Source: Candidatus Pseudothioglobus singularis PS1 | Lineage (GTDB): Bacteria > Pseudomonadota > Gammaproteobacteria > PS1 > Pseudothioglobaceae | Direction of reading: 5' to 3' | Length of the DNA: 64,000 nucleotides | NCBI RefSeq assembly: GCF_001281385.1 | Contig: NZ_CP006911.1 | Span: 806,001-870,000, forward strand | Shown here: positions 58,407-64,000 of the stretch, in pieces | How the letters are laid out: every line of letters starts with the position of its first letter | Position numbering within the stretch: the first letter of the stretch is position 1 | Program-made: the position numbers and the translations under genes | The notes under the pieces: model-generated | The model's input: the letters and a program-made list of their open reading frames with translations, nothing else | What the model was told of the DNA's origin: nothing | The model's database searches: none

Positions 58407-59068
58407 TATTTTAAAATTTCCTCTAAAATTGACTGAGCACAAGCCTGCTCTGCCCTTTTGATGCTTTTAGCATTTTTTTCAGAAGTAAGATTGAGTTCTG
58501 AGACAGTACAGCTCACATAAAAAATTGCATTATGGTCTTTTCCTTTGGTCTGAATCAGCTCATAGCTTGGCAGAGAATGCCCTTTCTTTTGAAGTAGCTC
58601 TTGAAGTTGAGTTTTAAAATCTTTTAATGAATCCTCTGGTTTCGCCTGATTAAGTAAGTCATTAAAGAGGTTTAGGATTATATTTTTTACAGTTACATAG
58701 TCAGAATCAAGAAAGATAGCGCCCAGTATTGCCTCAAATGCGTCAGCAAGGATTGATTCACGTCTAAAACCCCCACTTTTAAGTTCTCCATGACCCAACG
58801 TTAGACTTTCAGAAATATTTAGATTTTTGGCTAAATTTGCAAGAGTTTGTCCTCTCACAAGATGAGAGCGAAGTCTTGATAGTTGACCTTCATCAATTAA
58901 AGGATAGCGTAAGTATAGTTCTTCCGAAATAACGCACCCTAGAACACTATCACCTAAAAATTCAAGTCGCTCATTATTACTCTTGCTGACACTTCGATGC
59001 GTAAGCGCTTGCTTCAGAAGAGCAATATCGTTAAATTTATAAGTGAATTTTTTTTGAAGTTTTTCCAT
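58406..59068 (-). CDS. rnc: Ribonuclease III
   Basis: Cuts double-stranded RNA during rRNA maturation and RNA decay. The 220 residues show NERLEFLGDSVLG near residue 32 with metal-binding Glu/Asp and the DAFEAILGAIFLDS motif. The double-stranded-RNA-binding domain occupies about 150-218 (DFKTQLQELLQKKGHSLPSY). lepB and lepA do not precede it here; thyA lies four bases upstream. Confidence 0.96.
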   Translation of the reverse strand: MEKLQKKFTYKFNDIALLKQALTHRSVSKSNNERLEFLGDSVLGCVISEELYLRYPLIDEGQLSRLRSHLVRGQTLANLAKNLNISESLTLGHGELKSGGFRRESILADAFEAILGAIFLDSDYVTVKNIILNLFNDLLNQAKPEDSLKDFKTQLQELLQKKGHSLPSYELIQTKGKDHNAIFYVSCTVSELNLTSEKNAKSIKRAEQACAQSILEEILK

Positions 59069-59071
59069 TAA

Positions 59072-59866
59072 TTAAACCGCTACTGGGGCTTTAATGGGAT
59101 CATCATGCTCGTAATCAATGAGCTCAAAGTCTTCGTAAGCATAATCAAATATGCTCTCAGGTTTTCTATTAATTTGAATAGTTGGCAGTTTTTTTGGCGT
59201 TCTTTGAAGCTGAGTATCAACTTGGTTAAAGTGGTTTGTATATATATGGCAGTCACCTCCACTCCAAACAAAGTCACCTACCTCTAAATCAGATTGCTGA
59301 GCAACCATATGGGTCAGTAATGCATATGAGGCGATATTAAATGGCACCCCTAAAAATATGTCTGCACTTCTTTGATAGAGCTGACAAGATAGCTTTCCTT
59401 CTGCAACATAAAACTGAAAAAGAGCATGGCAAGGCTGAAGGGCCATGCTTTCAAGTTCTCCAACATTCCAGCTTGAAACAATAATCCGTCTTGAGTCTTG
59501 CGCGTTATTAATCAGATTAATTGCTTGCTGAATTTGATCAATTTCATGGCCGTTAGCATTTTTCCATTTTCGCCATTGAGCGCCGTATACAGGGCCAAGA
59601 TCTCCATTTTTATCAGCCCATTCATTCCAAATATTGACTTTATTATCTTTCAAGTATTTAATGTTGGTGTCGCCCTTTAAAAACCAGAGTAACTCATGAA
59701 TAACTGAGGGAACATGAACTCGTTTGGTGGTTACAATTGGAAAGCCATCAGCAAGGTTAAAGCGCATCTGGTGGCCAAATATGCTTTTAGTGCCTGTTCC
59801 AGTTCTATCTGTTTTTTCAGCGCCTTTATCTCTAACAAGGTTCAAAAAATCTAAGTATTGTTTCAT
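59072..59866 (-). CDS. thyA: Thymidylate synthase ThyA
   Basis: Methylates dUMP to dTMP using methylene-tetrahydrofolate. The 264 residues are the same length as E. coli Thy[15 protein letters not shown] lies at the N terminus, and the catalytic cysteine is in [12 protein letters not shown] near residue 146; [19 protein letters not shown] follows. dUMP may come from the dimeric dUTPase at 31086-31736. It overlaps lgt by four bases, the lgt-thyA order of E. coli. Confidence 0.97.
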   Translation of the reverse strand: MKQYLDFLNLVRDKGAEKTDRTGTGTKSIFGHQMRFNLADGFPIVTTKRVHVPSVIHELLWFLKGDTNIKYLKDNKVNIWNEWADKNGDLGPVYGAQWRKWKNANGHEIDQIQQAINLINNAQDSRRIIVSSWNVGELESMALQPCHALFQFYVAEGKLSCQLYQRSADIFLGVPFNIASYALLTHMVAQQSDLEVGDFVWSGGDCHIYTNHFNQVDTQLQRTPKKLPTIQINRKPESIFDYAYEDFELIDYEHDDPIKAPVAV

Positions 59867-60651
59867 GTTTGACCCTTTAAATTGTATGACTTATTTAAAA
59901 AATAGAGTCCAATTAGTATCATTGGAAAGCTGAGCAATTGTCCCATAGTCAGCCAGTCAAATGCTAGATAACCAATATGTGAATCTGGGGCCCTAATAAA
60001 TTCAATTATAAATCTAAAAAAGCCATAAAAAATAAGGAATAAGGCCGAGGTTGCAAATAATGGCGGATTCTTTTTACTAAAGATCCAAAGTATTATGAAT
60101 AACAAGAGTCCTTCTAAAAGAGCCTCATATAGCTGCGTTGGAAATCTTTGTTCCCAGAGTCCGCTCTGATCAGGCGCCAAAACCCCCCAAGAGCTTTCAG
60201 TTACCCTACCCCAAAGCTCGCCATTAATGTAGTTTCCTAGCCTCCCAAATCCTAAGCCCAGAGGAACAAGTGGCGCAATGAAGTCTGTTGTTTGAAAAAA
60301 CGAGAACTCATATTTTCTATTAAAAACCAGCATGGCAATAAGTACCCCGATAAATCCTCCATGAAATGACATCCCTCCATTCTGGAAATTAAAGAATGTG
60401 AGTGGGTTTGAAATAAATATTGAGAAGTTATAGAAGATTAGATACCCCAGCCTACCGCCTAGGACAGCGCCTAGGGCGCCATAAAAAATAAGGTCATCAA
60501 CATGCTTTATATTCCATAAAGTACTCAATTTTGCGCGATACTTAGCTAAGAAATAGGCTGATAAAAAAGCCAAAAGATACATAACACCGTACCAGTAAAT
60601 TTTGACAAATCCAAGGTCTGCTAAAACAGGATCAATGACAATGTACTTCAT
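59863..60651 (-). CDS. lgt: Prolipoprotein diacylglyceryl transferase
   Basis: First enzyme of lipoprotein maturation; it attaches diacylglycerol to the lipobox cysteine of proteins such as Pal and BamD here. The 262-residue membrane protein has about seven helices. Conserved motifs are [26 protein letters not shown], and [16 protein letters not shown] (Lgt signature). It shares four bases with thyA. The 131-base spacer upstream contains no gene. Confidence 0.95.
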   Translation of the reverse strand: MKYIVIDPVLADLGFVKIYWYGVMYLLAFLSAYFLAKYRAKLSTLWNIKHVDDLIFYGALGAVLGGRLGYLIFYNFSIFISNPLTFFNFQNGGMSFHGGFIGVLIAMLVFNRKYEFSFFQTTDFIAPLVPLGLGFGRLGNYINGELWGRVTESSWGVLAPDQSGLWEQRFPTQLYEALLEGLLLFIILWIFSKKNPPLFATSALFLIFYGFFRFIIEFIRAPDSHIGYLAFDWLTMGQLLSFPMILIGLYFLNKSYNLKGQT

Positions 60652-60782
60652 AGATTAGACCATGCCTTTTGTGGAGATTTATTGGAAATTTTAGTTAAGA
60701 ATTTATACATATTATTTAAAGACAAATTATATGCATTATTGAAAGATGAATGTATTTAAGTCCTTATGGATGAGTCAAATAA

Positions 60783-61259
60783 TTAACTTGGATATTGGAT
60801 GGGAGAAAGACCTTTATTTTGGTAAAGAGGATGAGCTGGTTGCCCTGTTTTGTTAATCTTAAGACACATAGGGTTATTAATGAAGTCTAATACTTCTTTA
60901 TCTCTATTATGCAGCGCTCCATCATTACCCCAAGCAACGAGAACGATTCCAGACTCTCTCTGATGCTCTATTATGAATTTATTATTGTCCTTCCCGATTG
61001 GATGATTTGCTTTTCTTAAGTCACTAGGTAAGGTTGCTTTAAAAGCAAAGAGATTAACCATTATGAGTCCTCCAAAACCCCATCGATAAGCATAATGCAT
61101 AGACCTTCTAATCGTTGGATCGTCCTCTGTTTCATTAGCAGTAGAGGGGTTTAGCCCGATAATTAATGCAGGCTTTTGGTTTAGACTCCATACCCTTGAA
61201 AGAGAGTATCTATATTGATTACAGGGTGAGAAAATAGCACTTTTTTTTATAATTTTCAT
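60783..61259 (-). CDS. DUF1643 domain protein
   Basis: A 158-residue protein with the DUF1643 pattern: YRYSLSRVW, ALIIGLNPSTANETEDDPTI near residue 31, YRWGFGGLIMVNLFAFKAT, and VAWGNDGALHNRD near residue 106. The family is widespread in bacteria and phages and has no firmly known function. It stands alone, divergent from cuyA by 77 bases and not close to lgt. Confidence 0.85.
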   Translation of the reverse strand: MKIIKKSAIFSPCNQYRYSLSRVWSLNQKPALIIGLNPSTANETEDDPTIRRSMHYAYRWGFGGLIMVNLFAFKATLPSDLRKANHPIGKDNNKFIIEHQRESGIVLVAWGNDGALHNRDKEVLDFINNPMCLKINKTGQPAHPLYQNKGLSPIQYPS

Positions 61260-61336
61260 TTGAATTAAAACTTTAACTATAAAATCATTTTAAATAAATA
61301 TTTAAATCATTTACTAAAACAACTACCTCTCTTTTT

Positions 61337-62320
61337 ATGTTTGACAAATTTGAACGAATTGATCTTGGTCATTTCCCAACACGCATTGAATACCTTAAAA
61401 ATATCTCTGATATGCTAAAGGGTCCTCAAATATTTATTAAAAGAGATGACTGTACCGGTCTGGCAACCGGAGGAAATAAGACAAGAAAGCTTGAGTTTAT
61501 CCTTCCAGATGCTATAAATAATAATGCCGATCTTATCATTACTGTTGGCGCTATTCAATCAAATCATGCCAGGCAAACTGCTGCTGCATGCGCTAAACTC
61601 GGAATTAAGTGTCTCATAGTTTTAGAGCAAAGACTTGAAAATGCACCTGAAAGCTATATGAATTCAGGAAATGTTTTCTTGAATAAAGTATTCGGTGCTG
61701 AGATGATTTTGTGTCCCAAAGATAGAGATGTAAAAGTGTTTGCTGAAGAAATTATGGAAGATCGAAAAAGGGATGGCTATAATCCCTATTTTATTCCAGT
61801 TGGAGGCAGCAATCGTCTAGGAGAGTTAGGTTATATAGAATGTATGCGTGAGATTCTCGAAAACCCTAATAAGGACTCATTTAGCCATATTGTTGTAGCT
61901 ACTGGGAGTGGAGGAACACACGCTGGCCTTGTTGCGGGAAAAGTCCTTTATAAAAGCAACACTAAAATTATTGGGATAAGCATTAAAGATACTAAGCCCA
62001 AACAAGAGAAAAGAGTTCTTAAATTAACTCAAAACTCCTGTGAGCACATAAGTTGTAATCCACCCAAGGAGAAAGATGTTATCGTTTTTGATGATTATGT
62101 TGGTCCAGGGTATGCAATGCCAACAGATGGAATGAGATATGCGCTATCTTTGATGGCAACGAAAGAGGCTATTTTGCTCGATCCAGTCTACACCGGAAAA
62201 GCATTTGATGGGCTCATCAATTTAGTCAAAAAGAACTACTTCAACTCTTCAGACAGGGTGCTGTTTATTCATACTGGCGGGTCAGCTGCACTTCCGGCTT
62301 TTGAGTGGGCTTTTAGCTAA
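61337..62320 (+). CDS. cuyA: L-cysteate sulfo-lyase/D-cysteine desulfhydrase family PLP enzyme
   Basis: PLP-dependent lyase of 327 residues. The segment KRDDCTGLATGGNKTRKLEF contains the PLP lysine; as I recall, this Cys-Thr-Gly-Leu-Ala form matches CuyA more than DcyD. QSNHARQTAAACAKLG, the phosphate-binding GSGGTHAGLVAG and the VYTGKAFDGLINL end follow. CuyA releases sulfite and ammonia from L-cysteate, an intermediate of DHPS or taurine-like sulfonate use. It is convergent (9-base gap) with an ABC permease, and the pairing suggests linked uptake and breakdown. D-cysteine desulfhydrase remains a possible alternative. Confidence 0.83.
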   Translation: MFDKFERIDLGHFPTRIEYLKNISDMLKGPQIFIKRDDCTGLATGGNKTRKLEFILPDAINNNADLIITVGAIQSNHARQTAAACAKLGIKCLIVLEQRLENAPESYMNSGNVFLNKVFGAEMILCPKDRDVKVFAEEIMEDRKRDGYNPYFIPVGGSNRLGELGYIECMREILENPNKDSFSHIVVATGSGGTHAGLVAGKVLYKSNTKIIGISIKDTKPKQEKRVLKLTQNSCEHISCNPPKEKDVIVFDDYVGPGYAMPTDGMRYALSLMATKEAILLDPVYTGKAFDGLINLVKKNYFNSSDRVLFIHTGGSAALPAFEWAFS

Positions 62321-62329
62321 ACCCATAGC

Positions 62330-63826
62330 TTAGTCCCTTTTTTTGCCTTGTATCACTCTGTCAAGGATTAGAGCGCAGAACAAGATTGCAATTCCAGCTA
62401 GGATTCCTTGGCCAACATTGGCATATTGAAGGGCCTCTAAGACATCTTGGCCTAAGCCTTTTGCGCCAATAAGTGAGGCAACTACAACCATCGCAAGACT
62501 CAGCATCACAGTTTGGTTAACACCTGCCAGTATTGTTGGCATCGCTAAAGGTAGATCAACCTTGGTCAATAGGTACCACTTCGAAGCGCCATAGGCTATA
62601 GCGGCCTCCCTGATTGACTCAGGAACTCCTTTTAAGCCAAGGACGGTTAGTCTAACAACTGGGGTTCCACCAAAAATCATAGTAATAATAACTGCTGATA
62701 CCTTTCCAGTGCCAAAAAAAGCGATCACAGGAATCATAAATACAAACGCTGGCATGGTCTGCATGAAATCCATAATGGGCCTAATAAAGGCATAGAATCT
62801 CGGTCTTGTCGAGCAATAAATGCCCAAAGGTATGCCAATGGAAATGCTAAGAATTGCAGCAGTGCCAAGAAGAGCTAGAGTTGTCATCGCTTTAATCCAA
62901 AACCCTAGTAATCCCATGTAAGCTAAAAATGAGAGTGAATATAGTGCTGCCCTTGGTCCTGCTGAAAGCCCTGTCATTAGAACGATCGCACTAATAACAA
63001 CAATCCAAGGTGTGGTTACAAAGAGCATTTCAAGAGAGTCAAGAACCGAGCGAATTCCGATAGTAATAGCACTAAAGAGGACATCTCCTTTAATTACAGC
63101 ATAGTCAAAGGTTCTTTCAACGCCATCGATTGATGCAAGTCTTATATCTGGGTGTGTTGGGAAGTCTGCAAACAGCTCTACAAGGTATGGGAAGCTGTAG
63201 TGTACTGAAGAGAAGACAATGATGATTAATGCAAAAGATATACTCAGTAGATAGTTCTTAAACTCCATTCCAGGGCTAATAAGCTTATTTGATAGCCATT
63301 CTGAGAATCGTCTTTCTAGAATTGAGTTTGCTAATACGCCTTGTATAAGTCTGATCAAGAGAAAAAGAATGATGCCACTGATGGCAATCCAAATCCCTGA
63401 CGCTTCAATATTTTGCGCCTCTTGAAGGTATCCCGCTATCGAGTCCTCTAAAGACTTAATAGTTCTTTTAAACATTTCAACTTTATCAGAGTTGCTTTCT
63501 ATGGCTGATTGAAGCTGTTTTTGTCTAAAGTCGATGGTCGACTGAATTTTATCAATCTTGGTATAGGCCTCTGCACTAATGTTTCCAAAAAAACCTCGAA
63601 TGATTTGGACAATAGCAAAGGTTTCAATAATTAGGAATGTCAGTGACCAATTCCATATGTTCCTTATGCCAAACCACATTGAGCCAAATAAGAAGGCAAA
63701 TAAATTGAACGATAATACAAACTTAGATGTATTGTTTATCTTTTCAAATTCGTGAATATAGTAATCAGGGCTTGTCTTTACAAAATCCTTGATTTGATCT
63801 GTATTGATATAGTTATCTTTACTCAT
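62330..63826 (-). CDS. Quaternary-amine-type ABC transporter permease with N-terminal extension
   Basis: Inner-membrane permease of 498 residues, related to ProW/OpuAB. The transport domain covers about 310-495 and has the EAA loop PESIREAAIAYGASKWYLLT. Before it lie an extra 180 residues: two helices (about 33-80) with FLFGSMWFGIRNIWNW, a pattern that recalls DUF2628, then a coiled coil (about 93-140), then another helix pair. ProW-type permeases usually have 300-350 residues. It overlaps the ATPase gene by eight bases. Likely substrates are glycine betaine, choline, taurine or a related compound; the nearby cuyA and distant betAB fit either. Confidence 0.82.
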   Translation of the reverse strand: MSKDNYINTDQIKDFVKTSPDYYIHEFEKINNTSKFVLSFNLFAFLFGSMWFGIRNIWNWSLTFLIIETFAIVQIIRGFFGNISAEAYTKIDKIQSTIDFRQKQLQSAIESNSDKVEMFKRTIKSLEDSIAGYLQEAQNIEASGIWIAISGIILFLLIRLIQGVLANSILERRFSEWLSNKLISPGMEFKNYLLSISFALIIIVFSSVHYSFPYLVELFADFPTHPDIRLASIDGVERTFDYAVIKGDVLFSAITIGIRSVLDSLEMLFVTTPWIVVISAIVLMTGLSAGPRAALYSLSFLAYMGLLGFWIKAMTTLALLGTAAILSISIGIPLGIYCSTRPRFYAFIRPIMDFMQTMPAFVFMIPVIAFFGTGKVSAVIITMIFGGTPVVRLTVLGLKGVPESIREAAIAYGASKWYLLTKVDLPLAMPTILAGVNQTVMLSLAMVVVASLIGAKGLGQDVLEALQYANVGQGILAGIAILFCALILDRVIQGKKRD

Positions 63827-64000
63827 CTTGGCCCTCTACAATGGCGACCAGCAAGTCTTTTTGAGAGACAATACCTATTTCTTCATTGTTCGAATTATTG
63901 ATTATGATTGGCATGTCGCTTGAAACTGAAGTCTCAATCAGGCTACTTAAGTCATCATTTTCATTCATATTTAGAGCGCCCTTAGGAACTGCCCCGTATT
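63819..64000 (-). CDS. ABC transporter ATPase of the ProV/OpuAA type, C-terminal CBS end only
   Basis: The last 60 codons are visible; the rest lies outside the window. The segment reads as the second CBS domain of a ProV-like ATPase: AVPKGALNMNENDDLSSLIE, MPIIINNSN, then EEIGIVSQKDLLVAIVEG. CBS domains of these ATPases sense ionic strength or nucleotides. The stop lies inside the permease start, so the two genes are translationally coupled. Confidence 0.8.
   Translation of the reverse strand, partial: YGAVPKGALNMNENDDLSSLIETSVSSDMPIIINNSNNEEIGIVSQKDLLVAIVEGQDE

Noticed and set aside
58407-58442. Longer N terminus for Era starting at 58442
   Set aside because: The extra 12 residues are translated rnc sequence in another frame; the TAATG junction gives the normal Era start.
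60652-60782. Spacer between lgt and the DUF1643 gene searched for a tRNA or small gene
   Set aside because: No TTCGAAT-type T-loop, no cloverleaf arms, and no open frame longer than about a dozen codons.

Overview
The window is one compact stretch of chromosome from an AT-rich, streamlined gammaproteobacterium. I infer the class from preserved gene orders: skp-like/bamA neighbours with lpxD-fabZ-lpxA, pdxA-rsmA-apaG-apaH, rnc-era-recO-pdxJ-acpS, nrdA-nrdB-yfaE ferredoxin, tolB-pal-cpoB and ybeD-lipB-lipA. The low GC, short spacers, convergent genes that touch or overlap, and the uptake and catabolism genes for choline/betaine, amino acids and probably sulfonates fit a free-living marine bacterium. 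It reminds me of the SUP05/Thioglobaceae group, but that is an impression, not a proven assignment. No rRNA, tRNA, IS element, prophage or CRISPR array was seen.

Layout. 1-7.6 kb: isocitrate lyase (cut by the window edge), a divergent IclR regulator, then betB-betA, an enolase-superfamily enzyme of unknown substrate and a 3-hydroxyisobutyrate-dehydrogenase-like enzyme. 7.7-9.9 kb: M3 oligopeptidase and a small membrane protein. 9.9-24.6 kb (all minus): fabF, acpP, parE, groEL-groES, rpoH, gmk, yggX, murJ, lpxA, fabZ, lpxD, skp-like, bamA and a DUF971 gene; this is lipid, envelope, heat-shock and replication housekeeping. 24.7-30.6 kb: dapF facing apaH-apaG-rsmA-pdxA, a DUF2177 membrane protein, and lipA-lipB-ybeD. 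30.7-33.9 kb (plus): rhodanese, dimeric-type dUTPase, selD and selU (selenium modification of tRNA). 33.9-37.6 kb: class Ia ribonucleotide reductase with its ferredoxin, behind two well-spaced NrdR-box-like sites. 37.7-40.0 kb: a small accessory patch with an EamA exporter, a free-standing winged-helix protein and a MORN-repeat protein whose apparent signal peptide lacks a normal start codon.

40-44.3 kb: aapJQMP amino-acid ABC transporter with a hairpin after aapJ. 44.4-46.6 kb: a divergently transcribed NAD synthetase with a helix-turn-helix domain fused to its N terminus, preceded by a near-perfect 36-bp palindrome; this is the most unusual feature of the window and looks like a self-regulating metabolic enzyme. 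46.6-53.1 kb: a pabB/trpE-like gene, cpoB, a Pal protein with an inserted tandem repeat, tolB, iscX and spoT. 53.3-55.7 kb (plus): bamD, an MFS transporter and ssb. 55.7-60.7 kb (minus): acpS, pdxJ, recO, era, rnc, thyA and lgt. 60.8-64.0 kb: a DUF1643 gene, a CuyA-type cysteate sulfo-lyase/D-cysteine desulfhydrase, and a quaternary-amine-type ABC permease with an unusual N-terminal extension, followed by the tail of its CBS-domain ATPase.

All homology calls come from reading motifs and from memory of the families; no database search was run.
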